The notes: a model not told the origin generated them from the sequence alone. A DNA stretch of 64,000 bases from a virus (IMGVR_UViG_3300033145_000192:62001-126000), one strand, 5' to 3'. Shown: positions 1 through 8,468, counted from the first letter of the stretch. Numbers and translations: made by a program.

Positions 1-52
1 ACAGCTTGATATTAGCGATGCACAGTTCCTCTATGAGTTGGCCAATCTTCAT
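1..52 (-). CDS. Partial gene, N-terminal 17 residues only
   Basis: An ATG at 52 overlaps the TGA of the preceding zinc-ribbon gene in the ATGA arrangement used throughout this operon. The frame stays open to the window edge and reads MKIGQLIEELCIANIKL. Only this N-terminus is visible, so no function can be given. It was accepted because of the start/stop coupling and the uninterrupted frame. Confidence 0.5.
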   Translation of the reverse strand, partial: MKIGQLIEELCIANIKL

Positions 53-228
53 TTGAACTCCAATTTACAAATACGACACCAATTTGGTCTCTCGATGGGG
101 TAGTTTTCCCATTTCATGTATAAATGACCACATAACGGACATTGGTTATGGGGCCCTGGCGCTGAATGCCAGACAGCCCCACACTTCATGCACTTGTTAT
201 GGGCTACGTATATTTCACGTTGTCCCAC
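49..228 (-). CDS. Small zinc-ribbon protein (59 aa)
   Basis: This short ORF begins at a GTG at 228, inside the end of the preceding glycosyltransferase-like gene, and ends at a TGA that overlaps the next ATG. It carries three regularly spaced cysteine pairs, CMKCG, CPLCG and CRIC, which strongly suggest one or two bound zinc ions. An internal ATG at 189 would cut into the first pair, so the GTG is preferred. Small multi-cysteine proteins recur in this carbohydrate block (6015-6440 and 16560-16766). Their role is unknown; binding to nucleic acid or to a partner enzyme are both possible. Confidence 0.65.
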   Translation of the reverse strand: MGQREIYVAHNKCMKCGAVWHSAPGPHNQCPLCGHLYMKWENYPIERPNWCRICKLEFK

Positions 229-1094
229 GTTGCTAGGTCCAATCCATATCTTTGCAGAACTACCCTATTGCGCTCCTCACACTGAGCCCTCGTGAACTTC
301 AGTGTGTTTCCGAAGTGCGTAAATCCGCCCCAATGCTGGTGTAGGCCCCACTGTTGCCTACGACTCTTGACGACATGGACACACTCATCAAATGCGCGGC
401 CATATGGTCCCATCTTGTCTTTGTAAACATCGACCTGTGGGATTAGGGCTTCCCCACTTCCCTCTTCGTGCGTTGCCCTATGAATGTTGCCGATAAGCGC
501 CCACTCAGTCGCTTTGACTTCTAGGTCACCTATGACGGGCATATCATACATGTAGCCGGTGTGCTTGCAGAAGTGGTGGTCTACGGCAAATAGCTGCGGC
601 ATAAGCTCATGGCCAAACCACTTGAGGTGATAGTCCTTGCCAAGCCCGCAGGGATTTTCAATGTGCCACGGGCCTCCCGCGCCGAGTTGGTCTGCCGCTA
701 CTGGCTTGCCGGTTTTCTTCCAGCGCCTAAGCTCGTCAAACAGGCCATCCTCTCCTAGTAGCAAAATGTCTCCGTGCATGTGGAAGATGCTGTCAATTAG
801 CCCATGCTCTCGTTCCATATCCTTCATCTCAAGCATACCGTGCTCAATCTGTTTCATGATAGAAATGGAGACAAGCACCTTGAAATAAGGTCCAACGATA
901 TCATCAAGATGCACGACGCGGGTATAAGGGTCGTTATTGTAAGTAATACTACGGTCAGTATCCCCGCTAATAACGAGAACAATAGGAGCGGTGGCAGTAT
1001 TCTTCCACTTAGTCCGTAGCATATCAATTGTAAACTGAACCTCGCGCAATTGGTCAAATGCCGTGATAAGAAACCCAACCTCATTTTTTACCAT
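204..1094 (-). CDS. Putative glycosyltransferase-like protein
   Basis: A 296-residue protein starting MVKNEVGFLITAFDQ. The N-terminus alternates hydrophobic strands as in a nucleotide-binding GT-A fold (FLITAFDQ, then APIVLVISG), and an acidic HGDILLL segment near residue 110 could serve as the metal-binding motif. No catalytic signature is clear enough to name a family. The start at 1094 gives a 7-base overlap with the nucleotidyltransferase gene; a longer reading from 1115 would overlap it further. It is the last sizeable gene before the left edge and lies in the same operon as the sugar-nucleotide enzymes, which supports a role in glycan assembly. Confidence 0.55.
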   Translation of the reverse strand: MVKNEVGFLITAFDQLREVQFTIDMLRTKWKNTATAPIVLVISGDTDRSITYNNDPYTRVVHLDDIVGPYFKVLVSISIMKQIEHGMLEMKDMEREHGLIDSIFHMHGDILLLGEDGLFDELRRWKKTGKPVAADQLGAGGPWHIENPCGLGKDYHLKWFGHELMPQLFAVDHHFCKHTGYMYDMPVIGDLEVKATEWALIGNIHRATHEEGSGEALIPQVDVYKDKMGPYGRAFDECVHVVKSRRQQWGLHQHWGGFTHFGNTLKFTRAQCEERNRVVLQRYGLDLATWDNVKYT

Positions 1095-1882
1095 TCCCAG
1101 CCTTCCTTCTTGCACTTCTTTACGAAGGCATCCAAATCCTCCGGTGTCCCCAATCCATGCATTACGTGAATAGGGTAAACACCAATTCGCTTCTGTAGTT
1201 CAATCATTTCGTTGAACACAGGACAAACGTAGAACTCATCGTTGACGCGGATATTCTTGCCCATCATGCGGTGCGCGGCCTCAACAAAGTCCTTTCCGTG
1301 CCTATACCAATAGATGCCAACGGTTGCACGATTGCTGATGACCTTCTTTTCTGCGACCGCAGTCACATATCCACTGCATGAGTCTACCTTTGCGTAGCTC
1401 CACTTTGGATGTGTAGCGTGGAAGGTGGCCATCGTTGCGTCCAATCCGCGAATTGCGGCATCGTTAATCATGTCCTGTATGTTGTCGCTCTCCTGCCACC
1501 TCACACCGATGTTTTCGAAGTTTCGCAACCAGACAACCTTCGACATGTCATTCCACACAGTCATTTGGTCACTGTTGGCAATGATAAGCGGCTCGTCTGT
1601 GTTGATTCTATCCTCTGCCAACAGAACGGTGCAAGCTGCCCCTTCAGTGATTTCATCTACGTAAATCACATTGGTCGCAAAGCTCATGTGTTGTTTTATG
1701 TAGCTTTCATGCTCTCGTCTGGCCAAGAAAATGAAGCGATATGGCTCATAGGGCGAGAGATTCTCTGTTACGTGCTCAATCATACTGCGGCCACACACGT
1801 CGATAAATGGCTTGGGCACCAGATATCCGGCGTCCGCAAAGCGACTGCCTCTGCCAGCCATAGGTATTACGATATTAAGCAC
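1088..1882 (-). CDS. Sugar-phosphate nucleotidyltransferase
   Basis: A 264-residue protein of the NTP-transferase family, which activates a sugar 1-phosphate to a nucleotide sugar. The signature is at the N-terminus: NIVIPMAGRGSRF followed by the conserved PKPFIDVCGRSMIEHV, matching the G-x-G-x-R-F...PK-P nucleotide-binding loop. The length suits a minimal catalytic domain without a left-handed beta-helix acyltransferase domain. The start is a GTG at 1882 preceded by GGAGG, overlapping the end of the glutamine synthetase gene by 8 bases. The substrate cannot be told; glucose-1-phosphate or a related hexose phosphate is typical. It would feed the neighbouring epimerases and glycosyltransferases. 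Confidence 0.85.
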   Translation of the reverse strand: MLNIVIPMAGRGSRFADAGYLVPKPFIDVCGRSMIEHVTENLSPYEPYRFIFLARREHESYIKQHMSFATNVIYVDEITEGAACTVLLAEDRINTDEPLIIANSDQMTVWNDMSKVVWLRNFENIGVRWQESDNIQDMINDAAIRGLDATMATFHATHPKWSYAKVDSCSGYVTAVAEKKVISNRATVGIYWYRHGKDFVEAAHRMMGKNIRVNDEFYVCPVFNEMIELQKRIGVYPIHVMHGLGTPEDLDAFVKKCKKEGWEW

Positions 1883-2864
1883 AGCACACCTCCATTAGAT
1901 ATTTCGTTATCTGATATGGGTCCGCATTTGCTCCTGGGCGACGGTCTTCGATGTATCCACCGTCACTTTGCTCCACATGCACAGGAATCCTAACAGATGC
2001 AGACCTGTCCCCAATTCCCCACTTGTATTTGTCCCAACTGCAAGTTTCATTGTCTCCAGTGAGCCTGCGCTTATAGTCGTGTCCATACACGTCGGGAAAT
2101 CCATTCTTCATAAAATCAACCGCTAACACCTCTGCTGCGTCTCTACATGCGGCAAATCTATTCCTCATTTCAACAGTGGAGAAATTCGTATGTGCTCCAG
2201 CGCCATTCCAGTTTCCACCAACGGGCTTGGAGTCTAGCTTAATCGTTACGCCATGATTCTCGGCAATACGATAAAGAAGATAACGAGCCAGCCACAGATG
2301 GTCAGATACTATCAGTGGGCTCTCTGGTCCAATCTGGAACTCCCACTGTCCTGGCATTACCTCGGCATTAACGCCAGCTATCATAAGGCTGGCCTTAACG
2401 CACGCCGCTAGATGTTCTTCTACAATCTTGCGTCCAAATGCTTCATCTGCCCCAACTCCACAATAGAATGGACCCTGTTGAGCGGGATATCCGCCTTCTG
2501 GCCAACCCAATGGAGTGCGGCCACAAAACATAGTATACTCTTGCTCTATGCCAAACAGTGGTTCAAGTCTACTAAAGGAATGATATGTTTTCACCATGCT
2601 ATGTCTATAGTTGGTGGCAGACGGAGTCCCAAAATAGTTACATACCTCGCATAGCGCCAATAAGTGTGGCCGACCGCGTAACGGGTCACCAATCACATAG
2701 ACTGGTTTTAGAATACAGTCTGATATTGTGCCTTCGGCTTGACCGGTGCTAGAGCCATCGAACGTCCACTCTGGAACATCGTCACTGGTAATAACTCTGG
2801 TCTTTGCTCTTAGCTTTGGAACTGGTTTAGTCCCATCAATCCAGATATATTCGACAAATTTCAT
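1875..2864 (-). CDS. glnII: Glutamine synthetase, type II (GSII)
   Basis: This 329-residue protein matches the eukaryotic/actinobacterial/rhizobial GSII family, which makes glutamine from glutamate, ammonia and ATP. Visible signatures are WTFDGSSTGQA (residues 33-43), the EQEY glutamate pair (107-110), NAEVMPGQWEFQIG (166-179), NWNGAGAHTNFST (218-230), GDNETCSWDKY and IEDRRPGANADPY near the C-terminus. All look intact and in order, and the length is close to the family norm of about 350. It does not look like type I GlnA, which is about 470 residues. ATG at 2864 overlaps the TGA of the upstream GDPD-like gene. Finding it inside a sugar operon suggests supply of glutamine, or amidation of a sugar or amino-acid substituent; the second role is inference. 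Confidence 0.93.
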   Translation of the reverse strand: MKFVEYIWIDGTKPVPKLRAKTRVITSDDVPEWTFDGSSTGQAEGTISDCILKPVYVIGDPLRGRPHLLALCEVCNYFGTPSATNYRHSMVKTYHSFSRLEPLFGIEQEYTMFCGRTPLGWPEGGYPAQQGPFYCGVGADEAFGRKIVEEHLAACVKASLMIAGVNAEVMPGQWEFQIGPESPLIVSDHLWLARYLLYRIAENHGVTIKLDSKPVGGNWNGAGAHTNFSTVEMRNRFAACRDAAEVLAVDFMKNGFPDVYGHDYKRRLTGDNETCSWDKYKWGIGDRSASVRIPVHVEQSDGGYIEDRRPGANADPYQITKYLMEVCCA

Positions 2865-3520
2865 ATGATTGCCTTATCTGGAACCTTTCTTTTTTGCTTA
2901 GAGGCAACTATAGGCTTGTCGAAAAAGTCCTTTGCGGCCTGCGGGGTCTTTGTAACGATAGCAAAGATTCTATCATCACCCTTCTTCTGAATCCGGTCCC
3001 TGGCCCAGCCCCAGCAATCCTCAATCATAGCGCCCCTTCTGCCGTGTAGCTCTGGACTACAAAGAATGACCTTGCCATCCTTCGGCACCTGATTTAGCAA
3101 CCCGCCGTATGCTGATGGATTCCAACTGCGCAATGGGTCTAGCCAAAACTTCTTACTTCTAGCTCCACCATGACCTCTTACGGATTCATATTCACTTAAT
3201 CTGTCCCAGACGGGCAGCTTCGCTTGGTGGGCATAGTATGCGGATGGATGTGGCACGTCGAACAGGCCAATGAGCTTCGTCCCAAATGCCTTGACAATCT
3301 TCTTAAGCCACTCAACGTCTAGGTTTTGCTTGATATCGACAAAGAACCTTTCGTAGCCAGAATGGTCGAAAATCATGCCTAGTTCGCCTGGCCTTGATTC
3401 GTTTGGCTCGTGAAACGCCCTAATCTTGCCATCGTGACTAATCTGAACATCTATTTCAGCCCCGTATACGCCAATGTTAACGGGCTTCCACTTGTTGACT
3501 CTATGAGCAATTATCTTCAT
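2861..3520 (-). CDS. Glycerophosphodiester phosphodiesterase-like protein
   Basis: A 219-residue protein beginning MKIIAHRVN. The arrangement HR (6-7), GAEIDV (20-25) and FHEPNE (36-41) matches the catalytic GDPD core, where a His-Arg pair, a Glu-x-Asp metal site and a second His act on phosphodiesters. Length is slightly short of the usual 240-300 residues. The ATG at 3520 follows AAGGAAAGAC and is preferred over an upstream alternative at 3559 because the conserved fold starts immediately. In this context it might hydrolyse a glycerol-phosphate or related substituent, or have lost catalysis and only bind. The family call is moderate to good; the substrate is unknown. Confidence 0.72.
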   Translation of the reverse strand: MKIIAHRVNKWKPVNIGVYGAEIDVQISHDGKIRAFHEPNESRPGELGMIFDHSGYERFFVDIKQNLDVEWLKKIVKAFGTKLIGLFDVPHPSAYYAHQAKLPVWDRLSEYESVRGHGGARSKKFWLDPLRSWNPSAYGGLLNQVPKDGKVILCSPELHGRRGAMIEDCWGWARDRIQKKGDDRIFAIVTKTPQAAKDFFDKPIVASKQKRKVPDKAII

Positions 3521-4586
3521 GTCTTTCCTTTTCCTCCAGCATACTCGCCACAATCTCATCGACTGATTCTTCGAGTGTGATTTCTGTTTCGAACCCTAGC
3601 ATATCCCTAGCCTTATTGACTAGTGGGACTCTCTTCTGAACATCGCACTCAAATGGCTTGTCGGAGACATATCTGAAAGGCAACTCTCCGTTGATTCTGG
3701 TCCAAACCATCTTCGCTAACTCCAACACCGATGTCTGTCGCGGACTAGAAAGGTTGAAGTCTTCATTCTGGAGTGGATTCTCCATAGCAAGTCGGATGCC
3801 TCTTGCGATATCCTTGCCATGAGTATAGCAACGAATTTGACTACCGTCTCCTAGAATATGAAGTGGATTCTGGCCAGAAAGGACTTTGTTCACAAGGTCT
3901 GGGAGCACATGGCTCATGCGCAACTTCACGTTGCCACTATAGATTTCCTCTTCTCCAACTGCCTCATCCTCACCAAGCCCAACGCAATTGAATGGCCTTA
4001 CGATTGTGAACGGCAAGCCATACTGCTGCCATGCACCCTTACAGAAATACTCTGATGCGAGCTTCTGGAATCCATATGTGCTATTTGGTGGGCCAAATAC
4101 CTTCTCTGCTCCTTCTGGAGTCGGCCACGGAGGCCAGAACTCAGAAGCCTCAAACAGATGCTTCCACGCCTCATCGGCTCCTTCAAATACCATTGAGGAG
4201 CTAATGACCACGACCTTCTTTATCTTCATCCATTTGTCTTTCCACAACTCAATGGAGGCGTCAAACGTATTTGATAGAATCCGCTCGTTCGTAGATAGTA
4301 GGTCATAGGCATACTTGTGAAAATAGCTAATGCCACCAATCATGGCGGCACATGCAATCACATAGTCTGGATTATGAGTTGAGAAATCAGGAGTCTCTTT
4401 GGACAAGTCCAATTCTACTAGGCGAAAGTTCTCATGGGAGTCATGCTCGCGCTTTACGCGGCCATACTTTGAGAAGTTGTCATAGCCAATGACGCGATAA
4501 CCACGGGCTAGAAGGTCTCGGCACAGGTAGCCGCCGATAAATCCTTGTGACCCAGTAAGTGCAACGGTCTTCATTCTGTTTGTCAT
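3501..4586 (-). CDS. NAD-dependent sugar epimerase/dehydratase (extended SDR)
   Basis: A 361-residue extended short-chain dehydrogenase acting on nucleotide sugars. The NAD-binding loop TGSQGFIGGYL lies at residues 11-21, the catalytic serine region at VVISSSMVFEG, and the Tyr-x3-Lys pair at YGFQK. The C-terminal half contains the expected substrate-binding segments, with LHILGDGSQIRCYTHGKDIARG typical of the UDP-glucose 4-epimerase/dehydratase group (quoted here only in outline). Either ATG at 4586 or 4574 could serve; the first has a better-spaced GAGA. It overlaps the methyltransferase gene by 4 bases. The exact sugar interconversion cannot be read from sequence. Confidence 0.85.
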   Translation of the reverse strand: MTNRMKTVALTGSQGFIGGYLCRDLLARGYRVIGYDNFSKYGRVKREHDSHENFRLVELDLSKETPDFSTHNPDYVIACAAMIGGISYFHKYAYDLLSTNERILSNTFDASIELWKDKWMKIKKVVVISSSMVFEGADEAWKHLFEASEFWPPWPTPEGAEKVFGPPNSTYGFQKLASEYFCKGAWQQYGLPFTIVRPFNCVGLGEDEAVGEEEIYSGNVKLRMSHVLPDLVNKVLSGQNPLHILGDGSQIRCYTHGKDIARGIRLAMENPLQNEDFNLSSPRQTSVLELAKMVWTRINGELPFRYVSDKPFECDVQKRVPLVNKARDMLGFETEITLEESVDEIVASMLEEKERHEDNCS

Positions 4587-5215
4587 TTTTTATCTCGTAT
4601 TGGCAAATCGGGTTGGCCTGTTTCCATGTAGGAACTGGCTCTAGGCGCGATTCGCTTATAGTTATGATTCATGATTGGGACTGCGTGAAAACACGCTCTA
4701 CAGAAGTCGTCCTTTTTCTCAAAGTCAATGACCTTCTTTATGTTGCCAAACTTGGCATTACTTAACATTCTTCTGAGACCTGCTTGATTTGGGGCCCACC
4801 AACAAGATTCTTCATCAAGAAATGTCATGATTGGACGGTTACCACTCAGATAGAGCTTTGTCTCCAACACAAGAAGTCCCTTCGTTATCCTTCTTAGTCT
4901 AGATAGGAGCGACATAGGATTCTCTACATGATAGAGGACGCCATTACATGAAACAACGTCATATTCCATTATTCGTAGGAATGATTCCGAAAAGATATCA
5001 AGTTGAACAAAGTCAAAGCCAAACTTGGCAATATTCCTTTTCAGACCTTCACATACACACATGTCAATCCCAATGGCGTGTTTTGCACCTCGCCTAAGAG
5101 CCTCTACGCACAGTGAACCATCCCAACAGCCAACCTCACAGAAGGTCTTTCCCTCCATGTCGATAGGCATATTGAATAGCTTCCATTTTTTGCTCAATCC
5201 CGAAACTGTTGTCAT
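4583..5215 (-). CDS. SAM-dependent methyltransferase (class I)
   Basis: A 210-residue class I methyltransferase. Motif I is CEVGCWDGSLCVEAL near residue 27, followed by the acidic GIDMCV loop that would bind the ribose of S-adenosylmethionine, and VVSCNGVLYHVENP resembles motif IV of the tRNA mo5U34/CmoB-like and sugar methyltransferases. It is flanked by two sugar-nucleotide oxidoreductases with ATGA-type overlaps on both sides, so sugar O- or N-methylation is the likely role. A small-molecule or tRNA target is not excluded. Confidence 0.75.
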   Translation of the reverse strand: MTTVSGLSKKWKLFNMPIDMEGKTFCEVGCWDGSLCVEALRRGAKHAIGIDMCVCEGLKRNIAKFGFDFVQLDIFSESFLRIMEYDVVSCNGVLYHVENPMSLLSRLRRITKGLLVLETKLYLSGNRPIMTFLDEESCWWAPNQAGLRRMLSNAKFGNIKKVIDFEKKDDFCRACFHAVPIMNHNYKRIAPRASSYMETGQPDLPIRDKK

Positions 5216-6018
5216 TTCAGTCTCATGTGCTCAAAAACAGTGGTGCGATAGAGGTCGTTGTCCTTGACTATAGTGCGGAAGATTTGTGCGTCAATGCCTA
5301 ACCCCTCTGCCAGTCTGGCGAAAGCCGCTGTGTCCTTCGGGAGACACACGCCGCCGAAGCCACGGAAATTCTCGTTGCAATCCAGGTAGAGATTTGTCAT
5401 TGTTGGTCGCGCCACAGCCGCGCTTTTAATTTTCGAATAGTCAGCCCCAAGTTTCTGGCATACCTCATAGAAGCCATTGGCAAATATGACCCTCATGGCA
5501 TTGAACACGTTCGAGAAGTATTTGGTCAGTTCTGCCTCTGTTGGAGACATCTTTACGAACTTCTGAGGATAGTGTCCGTGTGCCTCTTTGACCAAATCAA
5601 ACATGTGACTTGCAAACGGCCCGCTAACGCCAATAACACAGACATCATGGTGTTCAGTGAAGTCGCTAATGGCGTGTCGTTCACGCAAGAACTCTGGAAC
5701 AAAACAAATCATCGTTGGAGCGTATGTGTCAACTAGCATCTCTGTAAAGCCAGGAACAGTCGTTGATTTCACAACGATTACGCCCTTATAGTAGATTGCC
5801 ACCAGGTCTTCAATCACCCTTTCGACAATCGACGTATCACATGACCCATCTGCTGACTCCGGGGTCGGAACACAGATAAAGCACACCTCTGTATCTAGAA
5901 CGTCAAGAAGCTGTGTTTCCAGCACAATATCATGGACTCGAACCTCGTGGCCCAATTTCTCCATTCCATATTTCACAGCGCCACCAACCATACCAACGCC
6001 TACAATGCCTACCTTCAT
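5212..6018 (-). CDS. Short UDP-glucose/GDP-mannose dehydrogenase-like protein
   Basis: A 268-residue relative of UDP-sugar dehydrogenases, which oxidise the C6 alcohol of a nucleotide sugar to a uronic acid. The Rossmann loop VGIVGVGMVGGAV is at the N-terminus, the central helical domain follows, and the catalytic motif GGVCLPKDT places the nucleophilic cysteine at residue 225. The family normally continues for 130-180 residues with a UDP-binding Rossmann domain, and this domain is absent: the protein ends 43 residues after the cysteine and the next gene begins there. Either a natural short form, or one that pairs with another subunit. The TGA/ATG overlap at 6015-6018 shows the start is coupled to the upstream gene. 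Confidence 0.82.
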   Translation of the reverse strand: MKVGIVGVGMVGGAVKYGMEKLGHEVRVHDIVLETQLLDVLDTEVCFICVPTPESADGSCDTSIVERVIEDLVAIYYKGVIVVKSTTVPGFTEMLVDTYAPTMICFVPEFLRERHAISDFTEHHDVCVIGVSGPFASHMFDLVKEAHGHYPQKFVKMSPTEAELTKYFSNVFNAMRVIFANGFYEVCQKLGADYSKIKSAAVARPTMTNLYLDCNENFRGFGGVCLPKDTAAFARLAEGLGIDAQIFRTIVKDNDLYRTTVFEHMRLK

Positions 6019-6440
6019 TTGTCACCCCTATATAGTTTTCCAGTTAGCTTAGGTCCAAGCTGAACCTCTCTGCCTGTTAGTTTGGACTTTACTCTGTAAC
6101 GACAAGTCCATAGGTCCGTTCTCATATGGTCACTGTGTCCACACTTACAGCACATTACCTGCCACCAGCATGGATGCGATGTCATCACTTCGCCATCTTC
6201 TACTAAGTGATAGCAATGTTCACATTCCGGCTCAGGCTTCGCTTCTACTAGGAGAAGTTCTGGCGACCAAGCGTTGTATTTCGAGGCTAATTCCATTATC
6301 GCAGTAGAATTTTCACAGCCACCAAACCTGCCACAAGTGCTACAAGACCAGCAGGCGTAACATCCGGCCTTTGAATAGACCTTTTTTGGCTCTTCGCAAC
6401 AACATGGAAGGCTAACTTTGCCTGACTCTACGGACCTCAT
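6015..6440 (-). CDS. Cysteine-rich putative zinc-binding protein (141 aa)
   Basis: I do not recognise this family. It contains at least fifteen cysteines, including CCCEEP, GCYACWSCSTCGRFGGC, CEHCYHL and MCCKCGH, spaced like several zinc knuckles or ribbons. The ATG at 6440 follows GAGGTAATT and sits 2 bases past the stop of the preceding gene; a longer frame from 6470 is less likely because it lacks this site. Placement between a sugar dehydrogenase and a methyltransferase suggests it works with the glycan enzymes. A metal-dependent scaffold or a nucleic-acid binder are both possible. Confidence 0.65.
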   Translation of the reverse strand: MRSVESGKVSLPCCCEEPKKVYSKAGCYACWSCSTCGRFGGCENSTAIMELASKYNAWSPELLLVEAKPEPECEHCYHLVEDGEVMTSHPCWWQVMCCKCGHSDHMRTDLWTCRYRVKSKLTGREVQLGPKLTGKLYRGDK

Positions 6441-6442
6441 AA

Positions 6443-7132
6443 TTACCTCGATGTCAAAATCATGGCACAATTTCGTTTCATGCCTTTTCCTAGACCTATA
6501 TCTAATTCTTCACTCAATGATACTATTCTCTCTGGACCGACATCGGTATACAGGAGAATATCATGTGTCTTGCCTATTGCCTTCTCAAACAAAAACTTCT
6601 GTTCGCCAGTGCCTTTTCGGTCACTGTATGGAGACTTCATGTCATGGATGAACACTGGTTTTCTAACTTTGCATAGAAAATTGTTCCAGTAGTATTCAGC
6701 CATGTTCCACGAATGTTGGCAGTCAATAACTATCAAGTCAGACGCCTTGCATGCAGATAGAATTCTGTTTTGGAACTTCTTGTTCATTATGTTGCATACG
6801 GTGAACGGGATTTTGTCAAGTCCACCGGACAAGGCACCTTGCTCACTTAGCTCTAGCGAAAACGCACGCACACTGATTCCCATTAGTCGCATCAGTATTG
6901 TGCTTATGCCTACGCCAAACTCTGTTACAGTCTTGGCCCCAATATGTCGTATGTAGCAAGACAAGATATGAAGGTCAAGAGGACACATCGCATCGCCAAT
7001 GAAGAAACCAGGAGTATATGGAATTACGTTACCAATATCAATTAAATTGGCCAAATTCTCATCATGTGGAATCTTGCAACAGCCTGGAACACTAAATGCA
7101 AGCCCCTCCTTTTGTCTTTGGTTAGGCGTCAT
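6443..7132 (-). CDS. Putative class I methyltransferase-like protein
   Basis: A 229-residue protein with a degenerate SAM-binding core: TVTEFGVGISTIL near residue 68 resembles motif I, LIVIDCQHSW near residue 135 resembles motif IV, and VFIHDMKSPYS follows as in TylF-like and FkbM-like methyltransferases where an HD or DD pair binds metal. The start ATG at 7132 is preceded by AAGGAGC. It is less similar to the other methyltransferases in this block than those are to each other. The substrate is probably a sugar or glycan but that is inferred from context only. Confidence 0.58.
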   Translation of the reverse strand: MTPNQRQKEGLAFSVPGCCKIPHDENLANLIDIGNVIPYTPGFFIGDAMCPLDLHILSCYIRHIGAKTVTEFGVGISTILMRLMGISVRAFSLELSEQGALSGGLDKIPFTVCNIMNKKFQNRILSACKASDLIVIDCQHSWNMAEYYWNNFLCKVRKPVFIHDMKSPYSDRKGTGEQKFLFEKAIGKTHDILLYTDVGPERIVSLSEELDIGLGKGMKRNCAMILTSR

Positions 7133-7137
7133 GCTAT

Positions 7138-7725
7138 TTAGCTCCTTAGTGGATTGTTCTTTGCATGCTGAACGATATCTGGGTCAATAACTGCCTCCAG
7201 TGCTTCAACAGTCCCGCCACCAAGGAATTCACACAAGCCACCAAGAACCCCTGCATCCTTCTCTATGACCTTCTGGAATGGCAGTGAGTAAGCCTTGCAT
7301 CTAGTGGATTTCAAGTATCTCTGTGTCTCGTTTTGTATCCTGTTGAACGTCCCACAAATGGCAGGAATTGCCTGCGGCTTCCATCCAGTATACAGCTTAT
7401 TGCCACTAGCAATGCCCTCCTCTGGGTCTCTACTAGTCACAATGACGTGGACATCAAATCCTAGCTTCTGCAAAACAGGTATCCACTGCGCATACAGGTG
7501 AATCAGCTTAACGGCGTCTGCACCCTGCTCCTCTAGCTTTAGAATGGCTGGAGGAATGGCGTGTCTTTGAGCATTACTGAGCGGATTCTCGTTGTAGCCG
7601 CTTCGAAGTCCAAACTCCTGCATCGGATTGCACTCTCCGAAGCTGTAGCCACACGTTTTTACCAACTCGCAAGCTAGCGAAGTCCCACTTCTGCCTGGCC
7701 CGCACACAACAACAAACTTCTTCAT
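7138..7725 (-). CDS. Sulfotransferase-like P-loop protein
   Basis: A 195-residue protein starting MKKFVVVCGPGRSGTSLACELV. The GPGRSGTS loop is the 5'-phosphosulfate-binding signature of PAPS-dependent sulfotransferases, and VHVIVTSRDPEEG near residue 90 matches the 3'-phosphate-binding segment with its Arg-Asp. The length is at the short end of the family. The ATG at 7725 follows GAGGG and is preferred to an upstream start at 7773 because the P-loop strand begins directly after it. One of four such proteins in the block, close to the APS kinase gene that would make their donor. Nucleotide kinases share a similar loop and are the main alternative. Confidence 0.68.
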   Translation of the reverse strand: MKKFVVVCGPGRSGTSLACELVKTCGYSFGECNPMQEFGLRSGYNENPLSNAQRHAIPPAILKLEEQGADAVKLIHLYAQWIPVLQKLGFDVHVIVTSRDPEEGIASGNKLYTGWKPQAIPAICGTFNRIQNETQRYLKSTRCKAYSLPFQKVIEKDAGVLGGLCEFLGGGTVEALEAVIDPDIVQHAKNNPLRS

Positions 7726-7733
7726 GTCTTCCC

Positions 7734-8468
7734 TCATAGCTTTGTAAAGTATCCATGGCACTGATAGCCGCAATACAATTGACTGATACCCTCTGGCTTG
7801 TCAGCAAAGAACTCATCACAAGCCTTCTTCACTCCAGGCAGCGCATTGAGCACGTTGAGGTTCCTGTAGTTCTTCTTCCTCAACGAACCTAGTGAATCAA
7901 AAACCGGCTTAACGATGACTGGGTCGCAATAGTCATCTACTATGCAAATCCCGCCACTTGAGAGCCTCGGATATACCAACTCAAGCGATTCCATGATTGA
8001 GGTATAGAAGTCACCATCAAGATGGGCGAAAACGATTTCAGATGGAATGTCGCTGTCGGTAATCTCGTTAAACCACATTCTGTGAATAATCGGGTGCCTG
8101 AGCTTGAATTCGTCAAATAGCTCAAATATGTGGGCCTCATCGAACCCCTCTCCAGCTATGAGATGCTTTGGGGCATTCGGATTCGCGGACATTTGTCCTG
8201 CTCGGAATGGCGTATGGCCGTCTTCCGGACGCTTGCCAGGTAGGCCCTCAAACGAGTCGTATAGATGGACTTCTCTGTCGATTTCAAGAACATCAAGCAC
8301 CTTCTGCATGATTCTCGCAGTTTTGCCCCTATGACATCCAAGCTCAACGATATGCCCAGGAATGTTCAGCAACATGACCCTCATCAACAGATGATAGATG
8401 TTCATGGCCTGTTCCATGTTCACCATACCGGATGTCTTGACCATATCTACAATGAAGTTGTTATCCAT
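7734..8468 (-). CDS. TylF/MycF-family O-methyltransferase
   Basis: A 244-residue member of the macrocin O-methyltransferase (TylF) family, metal-dependent enzymes that methylate sugar hydroxyls. Signatures are IVELGCHRGKTARIM near residue 38, the LYDSFEGLP stretch characteristic of the family, and FAHLDGDFY with ICIVDDYCDP providing the metal-binding aspartates. Length is typical. ATG at 8468 overlaps the stop of the neighbouring methyltransferase-like gene in a TAATG arrangement. It is the best-assigned methyltransferase of the block and supports the idea that the glycan made here carries O-methyl groups. Confidence 0.85.
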   Translation of the reverse strand: MDNNFIVDMVKTSGMVNMEQAMNIYHLLMRVMLLNIPGHIVELGCHRGKTARIMQKVLDVLEIDREVHLYDSFEGLPGKRPEDGHTPFRAGQMSANPNAPKHLIAGEGFDEAHIFELFDEFKLRHPIIHRMWFNEITDSDIPSEIVFAHLDGDFYTSIMESLELVYPRLSSGGICIVDDYCDPVIVKPVFDSLGSLRKKNYRNLNVLNALPGVKKACDEFFADKPEGISQLYCGYQCHGYFTKL

